A stretch of DNA of 64,000 nt from Bryobacterales bacterium F-183 (GTDB lineage: Bacteria > Acidobacteriota > Terriglobia > Bryobacterales > Bryobacteraceae), in NCBI GenBank assembly GCA_016865505.2, contig AP025252.1, forward strand, positions 2,976,001 to 3,040,000, read 5' to 3'. Below, piece by piece: positions 39,201 through 47,792 of this stretch; the stretch's first letter is position 1; the number at the start of each line of letters is the position of its first letter. A program made the translations under genes and the position numbers. The notes beneath the pieces are model-generated. The model was not told the DNA's origin, searched no databases, and worked only from the letters and a program-made list of their open reading frames with translations.

Positions 39201-39612
39201 TCGCCTCGGCAATGGCAGCGTCGCCAACCCGACTCGTGACCAGTGGCTGGACCGCAGTGCGTTCCTCTGCCCCGGCCGCGCGATCGGCAGCGCGACGCCG
39301 TTCAACTGCGCCATCGGAACCACTCCGGGTACCACGCCCGCTCCCATCGGACGCTTTGGCAACTCTGGCGTCGGCATCGTGACGGGACCTGGTACGTTCG
39401 GCCTGAACGCCGCTCTGAGCAAGACCTTCCGTATCACGGAAGTGGTTCGGATGCGCGCGGAAGGCAGCTTCACCAACGTACCCAACTGGACGAACCTGGG
39501 CGATCCGCAGATGGACATCACCAACAACAACTTCGGACGCATCACGGGTTCCCGTGGCGTGGACTTCGGCGGCGGCCGCACCGGTCAGGTGTCGCTGCGG
39601 TTGGAGTTCTAA
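36208..39612 (+). CDS. TonB-dependent receptor, Oar-like
   Basis: Complete receptor of 1134 residues. Signal peptide MARSLQILPVVLLTIAAAHAQ, then carboxypeptidase-regulatory domain (GTVKDPSGASVSGATVKLTN). The plug carries GLSIQGGLPAQSESSVDGIS and ITVTSKSGTNKVHGALFWYH. The barrel ends in GGRTGQVSLRLEF with the terminal Phe of outer-membrane proteins. The 198-base upstream gap separates it from the divergent adaptor gene and presumably holds its promoter, though no convincing -35/-10 pair was found. A PEP-CTERM gene follows after 114 bases. Compared with the receptor at 13.9 kb it shares architecture but diverges through the barrel. Confidence 0.93.
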   Translation: MARSLQILPVVLLTIAAAHAQSTFGVVLGTVKDPSGASVSGATVKLTNTAENTSREMAADASGAFEFQNVKAGPYTVAVTANGFRTFTATQLQLVARQTLRVDATLQVGSVTEVVEVSTSAGVIATDSPAISSNLTPEKVLNLPSNVRGSGSTSPYALLQALPGVQADNGQGLSIQGGLPAQSESSVDGISITQLTGNSPARNQFLSVESISEIKVQGVGNTAEFGQPGDITVTSKSGTNKVHGALFWYHQNKALDARSFGQATLPAKIGNTFGATVGGPVVLPKIYNGKDKTFFYFTWESMRYPRQSTVQNTVPTSFVKNGDFSREGANLTLIDPYTRLPFAGNVIPTSQISPIARSVMALYPEINFGSTTARTDANFRNNVATNIESDQYEARVDHTFNSSHTVFGRYNRKNNPSLGANNLLLPSDTNSEKYWQATFSYTWTIRPTLLNEFRYGRVQSEARQIFNFDGRSFTNGLNLNDIQKDIFFNGLPNFGIRNYTGVSKGRPGFSNSINNQFIDNLTWVKGKHTIKTGIDIRRLVGQSALGFTTGNNYGDFNFTGIFSGDSFADFLLGVPASSAIAILSSDNDGRAYHYKTYVQDTITVSKKLTVDVGVRYELHPGYADAGLNIANFDRSVPRTGRVVIMNDPKARTLVAPGAITSFNGCPGNPINGVGCTPIVTASEVGLPDALRTTYKTQFLPRLGMAYRLNDKTTIRSSFGTYNMILLGSIFFSLTGTVQSDVRNFNNISAGGTPIFRLPDTRTPGSGISSNAVGTFEFRTANQIDFKPPQMHQWSLSVDRQVNRSTGVRLSYIGNKSTHLPWAPDVNQMAPSTTYFSQRPNTDRPFPNWGLIFSRDAGANAVYNSFQAELNRRFSKGLSFTTAYTLAKNLADNAGPAPSGFAGETGGGRVTNSLDRRADRGDVYATRRHRFVSTMVYELPFGKGRAFMGGANRAVDAIFGGWQVSSILTLQSGPYLTPVFSGGDPSGTNAPSRGAQRPDRLGNGSVANPTRDQWLDRSAFLCPGRAIGSATPFNCAIGTTPGTTPAPIGRFGNSGVGIVTGPGTFGLNAALSKTFRITEVVRMRAEGSFTNVPNWTNLGDPQMDITNNNFGRITGSRGVDFGGGRTGQVSLRLEF

Positions 39613-39645
39613 CTAGTACTAGTAAACAAACTCGCAGAAGTACTG

Positions 39646-39682
39646 ATGGGAGTGCTGGAACCGTATGGTCCCGCACTCCCAT
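39646..39682 (+). terminator. Hairpin between receptor and PEP-CTERM genes, possible terminator
   Basis: Perfect 10-bp inverted repeat ATGGGAGTGC/GCACTCCCAT (39646-39655 with 39673-39682) with a 17-base loop that can pair further (GGAACC with GGTCC). It is followed by GTTTCATTC, a weak T-run, so termination may be inefficient. It may instead be a processing or regulatory stem. Confidence 0.55.
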
Positions 39683-39726
39683 GTTTCATTCATCCCCTGG
39701 CGGCATTCTCGTACCCAGGTGATTCG

Positions 39727-40488
39727 ATGAAACTTCTTCCCACACTGCTGCTTGCGGCGTGCGTGCCTTCGGCGTTCGCAACGAGCTTCACGGTAACCGA
39801 CCCTTTCAATGCACCCTGTGCCAACTCGAGCAGCCCCAGCTGCGACGTGGTGGGCGACCCGCTCGGGTTCGACATTCAGAAAGGTGTTTTCAACTTTGGC
39901 GCCACTTCGGCCACCATCGACCTTTACTTCAACTTCGGCATCAACACAGCCTCCAGCTTGTCCCCGTTTTCTGTGAACTCGGTGATTCTAAGCCTCGGCG
40001 ACCTGTTCCTGTCGGGTAACGGCTTCAACTACGGCATCGCGCTGCAAACCCACAACACTGCCGTCTCCGGCAACGTGGTTGGCGGCGTTCTGTACCAGAT
40101 CAACAACTCGAACGGCGTGCTGACTGCCGCTCAGGCGCTCAATAACCCCACCAGCATCGCCTACCGCCCCAACGAAATCGTTTGGCTGCGCAACGACGGC
40201 GCTGGCTCGCTCACCAATCTGGTCAACGGCGCGGTAACGATCCTCACCAACCAGGGCAACGGTACCACCGCTCCTGAGTTCAAGGCCACCATCACTCTCA
40301 ACTACGCCGCGGGTTCCCAGGTTGCCAACAACCTGCAGAGCCTCACCGGTGCGGGCATCCACTTCTCCTCGGCCACCTGCGGCAACGACGTGCTGAACGG
40401 CGTTCCGGAGCCGGCCAGCCTCGGTCTTATTGGCGGTGGCTTGCTGGCCTTTGCCGGCATCCGCATCCACAAGAACCGCAAGAAGTAA
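39727..40488 (+). CDS. PEP-CTERM sorting-domain protein
   Basis: Secreted protein of 253 residues. Signal peptide MKLLPTLLLAACVPSAFA, a beta-rich body with few charged residues and two cysteine pairs (NAPCANSSSPSCDVV, ATCGNDV). The C-terminal tripartite signal is VPEPASLGLIGGGLLAFAGI followed by RIHKNRKK: the PEP motif, hydrophobic helix and basic tail recognised by exosortase. Such proteins are sorted to the surface, commonly in exopolysaccharide-producing Gram-negatives. No exosortase is in the window, but a CAAX-protease-like gene of the type found beside exosortase systems lies at 60.5 kb. ATG at 39727 is chosen because it starts the leader. Confidence 0.93.
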   Translation: MKLLPTLLLAACVPSAFATSFTVTDPFNAPCANSSSPSCDVVGDPLGFDIQKGVFNFGATSATIDLYFNFGINTASSLSPFSVNSVILSLGDLFLSGNGFNYGIALQTHNTAVSGNVVGGVLYQINNSNGVLTAAQALNNPTSIAYRPNEIVWLRNDGAGSLTNLVNGAVTILTNQGNGTTAPEFKATITLNYAAGSQVANNLQSLTGAGIHFSSATCGNDVLNGVPEPASLGLIGGGLLAFAGIRIHKNRKK

Positions 40489-40565
40489 AGAATCCGCCGC
40501 ATGCTAGCATGAGGGTTCGGGAACAGTACGTCTCCGAGCCCTCATCACCCTTTAACAACCTCATC

Positions 40566-41489
40566 ATGCGGAACGTCATTATTGTTGGTTCGGGCTGCGC
40601 CGGCAACACCGCCGCCATCTATGCAGCCCGCGCCAATCTGAAGCCCCTTGTCCTGATTGGCCACGAACCCGGCGGCCAGCTTTCCATCACCACCGAAGTC
40701 GAAAACTTCCCCGGTTTCCCCGAGGGCGTCCAAGGCCCGGACCTCGTCGAGAACATGAAGAAGCAGGCCCAGAAGTTCGGCGCCGAGTACCTTCATGCCA
40801 AGGTGACCGCCGCGGACCTGTCGCAGCGCCCCTTCCGCATCCAGATCGATGGCGAGTGGACCGAAACCAAGACCCTCATCATCGCCTCCGGCGCCTCGGC
40901 CCGCTGGCTGAATCTGCCCAACGAACAAAAGCTAATCGGCCACGGCGTATCGTCCTGCGCCACCTGCGACGGCTTCTTTTACCGCGGCAAGAAGATCATG
41001 GTCATCGGCGGTGGCGACACCGCGATGGAAGAGGCCAACTTCTTAACGCGCTTTGGTAGCGAAGTCACCATCGTGCACCGTCGCGAAGAGTTCCGCGCGT
41101 CCAAGATCATGCTCGACCGCGCACGATCGAACCCGAAGATCAAGTTCCTCACCAACACCGTGGTGGACGACGTCTATGACGTGACGCAGAACATCGTTAC
41201 CGGCGTTCGCCTGCGCAACATCGTCACCAACGAGGCTTGGGATCAGGAAGTGGACGGCTTCTTCGTCGCCATCGGCCACATCCCCAACACGCAGCCGTTT
41301 GTCGGCCAGATCGATCTGGACGAAGACGGTTACATTGTGGGCAAGGGCGGCGCGCGTACCAACATCGAAGGTGTGTTCCACGCCGGCGACGTCGAAGATC
41401 GCGTGTACCGGCAGGCCATCACCGCTGCTGGTGCGGGCTGCAAAGCCGCCATCGAGTGCGAGCGTTATCTTGAAACGCTCGGCCACTAA
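40566..41489 (+). CDS. trxB: Thioredoxin-disulfide reductase
   Basis: Flavoenzyme of 307 residues reducing thioredoxin with NADPH. FAD motif VIIVGSGCAGNTAAIYAARA, redox centre SCATCDGFF (CxxC), NADPH motif VIGGGDTAMEEANFL and the closing GVFHAGDVEDRVYRQAITAAGAG. Residue three of the usual GSGPAG is Cys here (GSGCAG), a small variation. ATG at 40566 follows the family N-terminus; earlier in-frame starts add an unconserved leader. It ends exactly beside the stop of the convergent gene with no intergenic base. Confidence 0.95.
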   Translation: MRNVIIVGSGCAGNTAAIYAARANLKPLVLIGHEPGGQLSITTEVENFPGFPEGVQGPDLVENMKKQAQKFGAEYLHAKVTAADLSQRPFRIQIDGEWTETKTLIIASGASARWLNLPNEQKLIGHGVSSCATCDGFFYRGKKIMVIGGGDTAMEEANFLTRFGSEVTIVHRREEFRASKIMLDRARSNPKIKFLTNTVVDDVYDVTQNIVTGVRLRNIVTNEAWDQEVDGFFVAIGHIPNTQPFVGQIDLDEDGYIVGKGGARTNIEGVFHAGDVEDRVYRQAITAAGAGCKAAIECERYLETLGH

Positions 41490-42335
41490 CTAGCGCTTCC
41501 GGAGTTTATCTACCATACCGCCTGCGAAGACCCGGCCTTTTTGGAAGGCGTCTTCGTAGGCGTTGTTGCGTTCGTCCTGCGAATAGCCGTACCCCGTGCG
41601 GTACAGCCGCTCCATCGACAGTCCAACCACGCGTGTACCGGCGTAGGCGATCGCCGCTTTGGGGATGAGTCCGCCGCCCAGCGGGATCTTGGACACGAGC
41701 TGTCGCGCAATGGCACGGAAGCCAAACGCGCCGGCTAGAATCGAGGCGAGTTCCGCTTTCTGTTCCGCGTAGCCCACGGGGTGGTCGCTCGCCGCAGCGA
41801 TCAGAAACGCCAGCCGTACCTGGTTCATCGTCAGAAACGCCGTGTCGGTAGCGAACTCGCCAATGGCCCAGGGCAGGGAAATGAGCGGCACCACATCGGG
41901 CAGCGCTGTCGCAACGGAGAACAGCGCGTTCTCTTTTGCGACAGTGGCAATCAGTTGGTTCACCACCGGTTCGCGAAATGGCATCAGATGCCGCGCCAGC
42001 ACGATGCGCAGGTCGTCGCGCTTCTTGAGGATCGCGCGGATGCAAACTTCCGGCTTGTCGCGATCAAACGCGAAGGCGTGCTTGGGAATGTCCGGCATGC
42101 CAGCTTCAAAGATGACAAGGTCGGGATTGCGGTCGGAATGCAGGATCTCCAGCACCTGGTCGCGCTTCGACCGCGACAGCGACGGCGGACAGAAATAGCT
42201 TTCCATCGCCCACATCGCCTGCGGGCTGGACGCGTTGAGGCTGACAGCCAGCGGGTAGTCGGCATCGCGCCGAACCTCTTCCGGGTTCAGGTACGTGACG
42301 GCTTTTTGTACAGTGCGGATCAATCCCAACGACAT
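41490..42335 (-). CDS. Membrane protein of unknown function, possibly DUF697-like
   Basis: Protein of 281 residues from ATG 42335; an ATG at 42389 would overlap the upstream gene by 46 bases. The N-terminal half is soluble and alpha/beta-like. The C-terminal half has hydrophobic helices around SVATALPDVVPLISLPWAIG, VRLAFLIAAAS, SILAGAFGFRAIAR and PLGGGLIPKAAIAYAGTRVVG. This pattern recalls the DUF697/YcjF-type membrane region often linked to small GTPases. The resemblance is by eye and weak. It is the last gene of the run beginning with methylmalonyl-CoA epimerase, eight bases after the nuclease-fold gene. Confidence 0.7.
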   Translation of the reverse strand: MSLGLIRTVQKAVTYLNPEEVRRDADYPLAVSLNASSPQAMWAMESYFCPPSLSRSKRDQVLEILHSDRNPDLVIFEAGMPDIPKHAFAFDRDKPEVCIRAILKKRDDLRIVLARHLMPFREPVVNQLIATVAKENALFSVATALPDVVPLISLPWAIGEFATDTAFLTMNQVRLAFLIAAASDHPVGYAEQKAELASILAGAFGFRAIARQLVSKIPLGGGLIPKAAIAYAGTRVVGLSMERLYRTGYGYSQDERNNAYEDAFQKGRVFAGGMVDKLRKR

Positions 42336-42343
42336 GGTTTCGA

Positions 42344-43921
42344 CTAGTTTCTTCCGCGCCGGAACAGGACGCGGAGCTCCTTTCGCCATTCTACGCCGAC
42401 GCCAATCTGCTCGACGTCTACTTCCGGCGCAAAGTACCGGATGACAATCTCGTTGGCAGGATGTACGTTCAGCGCTGGACTTACCAACAGCAGTTTAGGG
42501 GCCACTGTACGCGCAACCGTAATCCCTGGAAAATAGCCGTCCAGGTCTCCGCGTTCCAAGTGCCACTTCACGCGGATCCAATAGTCGAGGCCCTGCATCG
42601 GCAGGTGAATGTCCTCGCTGGTCTTCAACTCAATCACCGACAAACGCCCGGAGCGGCCGACCGCGAGCAAATCAATCAAGTCGCGATCGGCCCTGTAACT
42701 GGCGCCCTTCTCCGTTCCATCCCGGTCAAAAGAAGAACGGGGGCGCGCTCCGGCCATCGCAGGCACCTGCCCGTAAATCGGGTCCGGACAGAGGCTGGCA
42801 TCCAGTATGTCCGGACGCGCCCTCACCTGCGATTCGAACCAGCACTCCGGGTTCCGGCGGAACAACGCGTGTCCCTGGTGACTCATTTCCGGATCCCGAT
42901 GCTGGCTCACATAATTGAGCAGTTCAACAATCTCCGAAACATGGGATGCAGTGGCTTCCCGCTTGGTTTCGATGCCGAATGTAATTTGCCCATTAGGTCC
43001 GGCAGCACGCCGCGCCACCTCGAGTCCGCGAACTCGAAAGCTGATGCTACGGTCGTTGGTCTCAATCGCTTCCACACCGGGAACATTGCGAATGGCTTGC
43101 TCAATCGCGCTTCTGCCGTGCAAATCCGCAGGCTCCGGCGGAAGCAGTCGCGTGTCGAGATTAAAGGGCAGCGAAGGATCGACACGATCCTCGTACCCGT
43201 CGGGCGAGCATTGAAATAACTCCGTCGAAACCTGCGACGGATCGAGATACCGCAGGCGCAACGCCGTGTCCACCTCAGCGCCGGCGGGTACGAATACGGC
43301 CAGTGTATGCGTGATCGTACGAGGGTCGCGACGGCGCAGATAATCGAGCCAGATCAAGCCAAACGTCAGTGCGCCATTGGCGGACGCGGCATCGGGAGCG
43401 GCAATCGCCGCGATGCCCTGCGTCCCTTTGCGCAACCACGCGCGAGGATAGGTGGGCGACAAGCTGTGCGCCAAGTCAGGCTCCGTCGTCAGCTCCGCAA
43501 TGCGCCAACCCGGGTATTGGCGGGCAAGCGACGCACGCACCAGTTCGCGCTTGATGGTACGTCTGCCACGCTGCGGCAGGCTGGCGTTTGCTGCCGCGCC
43601 CAGGTCCGCAAGAATGACGGTACCCTTGGTCCCACCAAAGTGCTCGACATGCAGGACAAGCCTTGCGCGATGAAACTCTTCACAGTCAAAAATCTTGCGG
43701 CTCAGGGTACGCGTGCCGTCCCAAACGGTGAGGCGCAGCATCGTGTCGCGAATCGGTTCCAGGTGAAATTGTTCCGGAACAATCGACATAGGGATCTCGC
43801 CCGGTTCGAAAAGTGCCGGTTGCTGGCTGGCGGCGAGAAAGCGCTCGATTGCCAGTCGGATCTCATCCGGAGAACAGCGGAGAGTCTTGCTTTTGCTGCT
43901 GCGTACAGGCGGCGTCGGCAA
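42344..43921 (-). CDS. Protein with C-terminal PD-(D/E)XK nuclease-like domain
   Basis: Protein of 525 residues, no signal peptide. The C-terminal part shows a restriction-nuclease-like active site: Asp417 in DLIDLLAVG, then SVIELK with Glu431 and Lys433, then Gln443 in MQGLDYW. The N-terminal 400 residues contain no motif I can name. The start is a TTG 12 bases after the meaB stop; the first ATG (MSIVPEQFH) is 45 residues further in. The position inside a methylmalonyl-CoA operon has no clear metabolic meaning. Nuclease activity is not shown: PD-(D/E)XK folds also occur in non-catalytic proteins. Confidence 0.75.
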   Translation of the reverse strand: MPTPPVRSSKSKTLRCSPDEIRLAIERFLAASQQPALFEPGEIPMSIVPEQFHLEPIRDTMLRLTVWDGTRTLSRKIFDCEEFHRARLVLHVEHFGGTKGTVILADLGAAANASLPQRGRRTIKRELVRASLARQYPGWRIAELTTEPDLAHSLSPTYPRAWLRKGTQGIAAIAAPDAASANGALTFGLIWLDYLRRRDPRTITHTLAVFVPAGAEVDTALRLRYLDPSQVSTELFQCSPDGYEDRVDPSLPFNLDTRLLPPEPADLHGRSAIEQAIRNVPGVEAIETNDRSISFRVRGLEVARRAAGPNGQITFGIETKREATASHVSEIVELLNYVSQHRDPEMSHQGHALFRRNPECWFESQVRARPDILDASLCPDPIYGQVPAMAGARPRSSFDRDGTEKGASYRADRDLIDLLAVGRSGRLSVIELKTSEDIHLPMQGLDYWIRVKWHLERGDLDGYFPGITVARTVAPKLLLVSPALNVHPANEIVIRYFAPEVDVEQIGVGVEWRKELRVLFRRGRN

Positions 43922-43932
43922 AGCTGTAGTCT

Positions 43933-44874
43933 TTAGGATACAAGCAGGCGCGCGGCCTTCAACGGACTGATGTGGCCTTGCTCCACCTGCTGCCGTAGGT
44001 CCCCGGCATGGTCCGCGGCCTTCTGCTCAATCAGCAGGCGTACGGCTTCGTCCATCCATTGCACACTCTGCTGCTGCCGTTTGCGATCAAATACCCCAGT
44101 TTTGCGGGCATTTTCGAAGAACTCGGCAAGTTGACCTTCTACGCCGACCAAGTTGTGGCCCGTCAGCGCTGAACAAGTCAGCACCGGGACACTGCGACCC
44201 AGGTAATGCAGCGCGGACTCGTACTGCTTGCGTGCGACCTCCGCCGCCTGCGCGTTGTCGCCGTCCGCTTTGTTGATCGCGATGAGGTCGCAAAGCTCCA
44301 TGATGCCGCGCTTGATGCCCTGCAGTTCATCGCCGGCATTGGCCAGCAAAAGCAGCAGAAAACAGTCCGTCATCGACGCCACCGCCACTTCGGACTGTCC
44401 TACGCCCACCGTCTCCACAAGGATCGTGTCAAAACCCGCCGTCTCGCAAAGCACGATGGTTTCGCGGGTCCGGCGCTGTACGCCACCCAAGCCGCCGCTC
44501 GATGGCGATGGACGGATGAACGCGCGAGGATGCGCCGAAAGCGCTGCCATGCGAGTCTTATCGCCAAGGATGCTACCGCCAGTCAAAGGACTCGACGGGT
44601 CTACCGCAAGCACCGCGACAGCTGCATCGGGATGCTGCAGAAACCGCTGTCCCAACGCTTCGATAAAGGTACTTTTGCCCACCCCGGGTACACCAGAGAT
44701 GCCAATGCGAATCGACGATCCGGCATGCGGCAGACACAGCTCAATCAAGTCTTCCGCCTGCCTGCGATCCTGTTCGCGTGTGCTTTCGACCAGAGTGATC
44801 GCACGCGCCAGGACCGACCGATCATGCGCCAGCAGACCCTGTACGATCCGCGAATTGTCGAGCCAGGGTTTCAT
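43933..44874 (-). CDS. meaB: Methylmalonyl-CoA mutase-associated GTPase MeaB
   Basis: G3E-family P-loop GTPase of 313 residues that guards methylmalonyl-CoA mutase: it gates cobalamin loading and ejects damaged cofactor. Motifs: [18 protein letters not shown] (Walker A), [56 protein letters not shown] and the base-recognition INKADGDN. Its ATG overlaps the mutase stop (ATGA), giving the conserved mutase-MeaB order. Confidence 0.96.
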   Translation of the reverse strand: MKPWLDNSRIVQGLLAHDRSVLARAITLVESTREQDRRQAEDLIELCLPHAGSSIRIGISGVPGVGKSTFIEALGQRFLQHPDAAVAVLAVDPSSPLTGGSILGDKTRMAALSAHPRAFIRPSPSSGGLGGVQRRTRETIVLCETAGFDTILVETVGVGQSEVAVASMTDCFLLLLLANAGDELQGIKRGIMELCDLIAINKADGDNAQAAEVARKQYESALHYLGRSVPVLTCSALTGHNLVGVEGQLAEFFENARKTGVFDRKRQQQSVQWMDEAVRLLIEQKAADHAGDLRQQVEQGHISPLKAARLLVS

Positions 44875-47309
44875 GCTTGCAGGCGCCGGATGATCTGCGC
44901 GGCCGCCTTCGGGATGTTCGTCCCTGGACCGAAAACATCAGACACGCCAGCCGCGTGCAAAAACGCATAATCCTGTTCGGGGATCACGCCGCCCGCCACC
45001 ACCAAAATGTCCCCGCGGCCTTGTGCGCGAAGTTCCTGCACCAACTGCGGCATCAGCGTCTTGTGCCCGCCCGCGAGGGTCGAAATGCCGACTACGTGAA
45101 CGTCGTTCTCCACCGCATGCCGCGCCACTTCCGCCGGTGTTTGGAACAGCGGACCGATGTCCACATCAAAGCCCAAATCGGCAAACGCCGTCGCAATGAC
45201 CTTGGCGCCGCGGTCGTGCCCGTCCTGCCCCATCTTCGCCACCAGAATGCGCGGACGCCGGCCTTCCTGTGTCGCAAATGCAGCGGCCAGTTCGCGAGTG
45301 GCTGCAAAGTCCTGATTCATGCTCGCTTCCGTTCTGTACACGCCGCTGATGGACCGGATGGGTGCCTCGTAACGGCCCCAGGCACGCTCGATGGCGTCCG
45401 AGATTTCGCCCAGTGTGGCACGCGCTCGCGCTGCTTCCACCGACAACGCCAACAGATTGCCGTCGCCAGTACGTGCCGCCGCTTCCAAAGCATCGAGCGC
45501 CGCAGTGACACGACCCGCATCGCGCGATGCCTTCACCTGCGCCAGTCGCGACAGTTGGTTTTTTAGCACCGCCGCGTTGTCTACTTCCAACACCGGAATC
45601 TGCGACGTCTCGCTTGACTGGTACTTGTTCACGCCAACAATCGTCTCAGCGCCAGAATCGATGCGCGCCTGCTTGCGCGCCGCCGCTTCCTCGATGCGCA
45701 ACTTGGGCAAGCCGGCCTCAATCGCCTTCACCATGCCGCCCATCGCTTCCACTTCTTCGATCAACGCCCACGCATTCCGCACCAACTCGTCCGTCAAGGC
45801 TTCCACATGCTGCGACCCGCCCCAAGGGTCCACCACTTCGGTGATGCCGATGTCTTTTTGCAAGTAAAGCTGCGTATCCCGGGCGATCTTCGCCGAAAAA
45901 TCCGTAGGCAGCGCGATCGCTTCATCAAGCGCATTGGTATGCAAAGACTGCGTGCCGCCAAACACCGCCGCCATCGCTTCAATGCACGTGCGTACGACGT
46001 TGTTGAAGGGATCCTGCGCCGTCAGTGACCATCCCGACGTCTGGCAGTGCGTACGTAACGCCAACGACTTTGGATTCTTCGCCCCAAACTGCGCCACGAT
46101 TCGCGACCACAACAGCCGCGCCGCGCGAAGCTTGGCGATCTCGCGGAAATGATCCATGCCGATGCAGAAGAAGAACGAAATGCGAGGCGCAAAGTCGTCG
46201 ATGTCGAGCCCTGCGGCCACACCGGTACGCAGGTACTCAAGCCCGTCCGCCAACGTGTAGGCAAGCTCCAACTCGCAAGTCGCACCGGCCTCCTGCATGT
46301 GGTATCCGCTCACGCTGATCGAGTTGAACAGCGGCATGTTCTGCGATGTGTACGCAAAGAAGTCCGCAATGATGCGCATCGATTCTCGAGGAGGATAGAT
46401 GTACGTATTGCGCACCATGAACTCTTTCAGAATGTCGTTCTGAATCGTCCCGGACAGCTTCTCTGGGGGTACGCCCTGCTCTTCCGCAGCGACGATGTAG
46501 AACGCCATCACGGGCAGCACGGCCCCATTCATGGTCATCGACACAGAGATCTGATCGAGCGGGATCTGACCAAAGAGAACCTTCATGTCCTCCACGGTGT
46601 CGATCGCCACGCCCGCTTTGCCGACATCACCGACGACGCGCGGATTGTCGGAATCGTACCCGCGATGCGTGGCCAAATCGAACGCCACAGAGATGCCCTG
46701 CTGGCCCGCCGCAAGATTACGCCGGTAGAACGCGTTGGACTCCTCCGCGGTCGAAAACCCCGCATACTGCCGGATCGTCCAAGGCCGCACCGTGTACATC
46801 GTCGGGTAAGGACCTCGCAGATACGGCGGCTTGCCGGCTTCCGGAGTACCTTCCAGATGTGGGAATCCAGTACTCAAGGCCGAAGGTCCACCACTCAAAG
46901 ACTCCAAATACCAGCAGGCCGCAGCAGCATCGCGTAGCCCCGCAAGATGGGCCTCTTCCCGCAGAATGTGATGGATGTTCTCGGTCAGTCGTGCTGCAAG
47001 ACCTGGAATCGGCTCGATGTACAGCGCGTCGCAGCCACCGATAATCGCCGCCATCGCACGCGTCGTCGCGCTCAGCAATGCGCGATATGGATTGCTGGCG
47101 TCGCAACGCACAATCGCCGTGACAACGCCGTTCGGATTCTCGCGGCGCATCCTACGCAACCGGGCGATCTCGTCAAAGTACCGCGGCCCGATCTCGGCGC
47201 CCTCCGCAGGTGCCTCGGTCAACGTCTTCCAATCGGACACCGGCCACGGCTGCGCGACCATTGCCGCTCCGGCAAGATCCTCCGGCCCCCACGCGATCTT
47301 ATTTGCCAT
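44871..47309 (-). CDS. Methylmalonyl-CoA mutase with small-subunit-like N-terminal remnant
   Basis: B12 enzyme of 812 residues interconverting methylmalonyl-CoA and succinyl-CoA. From residue 160 it follows a normal catalytic subunit: [40 protein letters not shown], a full barrel, then the cobalamin domain with D696-G-H698-D-R-G701 (His ligand). Residues 1-140 are unusual: [47 protein letters not shown] and CWYLESL repeat the order of the last barrel elements of mutase subunits (compare its own [20 protein letters not shown]). It looks like a shortened small-subunit end fused ahead of the large subunit. No separate small subunit is present. Operon with epimerase (11-base overlap) and MeaB. 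Confidence 0.95.
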   Translation of the reverse strand: MANKIAWGPEDLAGAAMVAQPWPVSDWKTLTEAPAEGAEIGPRYFDEIARLRRMRRENPNGVVTAIVRCDASNPYRALLSATTRAMAAIIGGCDALYIEPIPGLAARLTENIHHILREEAHLAGLRDAAAACWYLESLSGGPSALSTGFPHLEGTPEAGKPPYLRGPYPTMYTVRPWTIRQYAGFSTAEESNAFYRRNLAAGQQGISVAFDLATHRGYDSDNPRVVGDVGKAGVAIDTVEDMKVLFGQIPLDQISVSMTMNGAVLPVMAFYIVAAEEQGVPPEKLSGTIQNDILKEFMVRNTYIYPPRESMRIIADFFAYTSQNMPLFNSISVSGYHMQEAGATCELELAYTLADGLEYLRTGVAAGLDIDDFAPRISFFFCIGMDHFREIAKLRAARLLWSRIVAQFGAKNPKSLALRTHCQTSGWSLTAQDPFNNVVRTCIEAMAAVFGGTQSLHTNALDEAIALPTDFSAKIARDTQLYLQKDIGITEVVDPWGGSQHVEALTDELVRNAWALIEEVEAMGGMVKAIEAGLPKLRIEEAAARKQARIDSGAETIVGVNKYQSSETSQIPVLEVDNAAVLKNQLSRLAQVKASRDAGRVTAALDALEAAARTGDGNLLALSVEAARARATLGEISDAIERAWGRYEAPIRSISGVYRTEASMNQDFAATRELAAAFATQEGRRPRILVAKMGQDGHDRGAKVIATAFADLGFDVDIGPLFQTPAEVARHAVENDVHVVGISTLAGGHKTLMPQLVQELRAQGRGDILVVAGGVIPEQDYAFLHAAGVSDVFGPGTNIPKAAAQIIRRLQA

Positions 47310-47748
47310 CGGACGGGTCCTCTACGATTTCGATCAAATACCCCAATGATTTCGGGTGAATAAAGAACACTGTGGTGCCGCGCGACCCCGGCCTCGGTGC
47401 AGGATCGATGATCTGCAAGCCCACCGCCTTACAGTGCACAAACGCCGCCGCCGCATTCCGTACACGCAACGCCAGATGCGCAAACCCGCCACGGCCGCCA
47501 TTCTTATCGATCAGCTTTTGCACCGGCGAAGTCTCATTCAGTGGCTCCAACAACTGGATGAGGTTGGGCCCACTGCCGATCTCCAGCAGTACCTCGCGAA
47601 CCTGATCGCCGCCCAACACATCTTCGCGATGCAGGACACGGAATCCCAACGCCTCATACGAGCGCACCTGCGCGTCCAAACCACCCGGCGGCACTGCGAT
47701 GGCGACGTGGTCGACAAACAGGAACCCCGGAATCCCGTACGTTTCCAT
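47299..47748 (-). CDS. mce: Methylmalonyl-CoA epimerase
   Basis: VOC/glyoxalase-fold enzyme of 149 residues interconverting the (S) and (R) forms of methylmalonyl-CoA for the mutase encoded next. Two beta-alpha-beta-beta-beta modules carry metal ligands at VDHVAIAVP (His), [15 protein letters not shown] (His) and YLIEIVED (Glu). First gene of the minus-strand operon. Its ATG is 44 bases from the divergent LptC-LptA gene. Together with the mutase and MeaB it completes propionyl-CoA to succinyl-CoA conversion, apart from the carboxylase, which is not in the window. Confidence 0.93.
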   Translation of the reverse strand: METYGIPGFLFVDHVAIAVPPGGLDAQVRSYEALGFRVLHREDVLGGDQVREVLLEIGSGPNLIQLLEPLNETSPVQKLIDKNGGRGGFAHLALRVRNAAAAFVHCKAVGLQIIDPAPRPGSRGTTVFFIHPKSLGYLIEIVEDPSDGK

Positions 47749-47792
47749 TCCACAACATTGTCCTATGAACGGCTATCCTGTGAGTAGTTTCA

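Noticed and set aside
47749-47792. Cobalamin riboswitch upstream of the methylmalonyl-CoA operon
   Set aside because: Only 44 bases separate the divergent starts and no B12-box-like sequence is seen.
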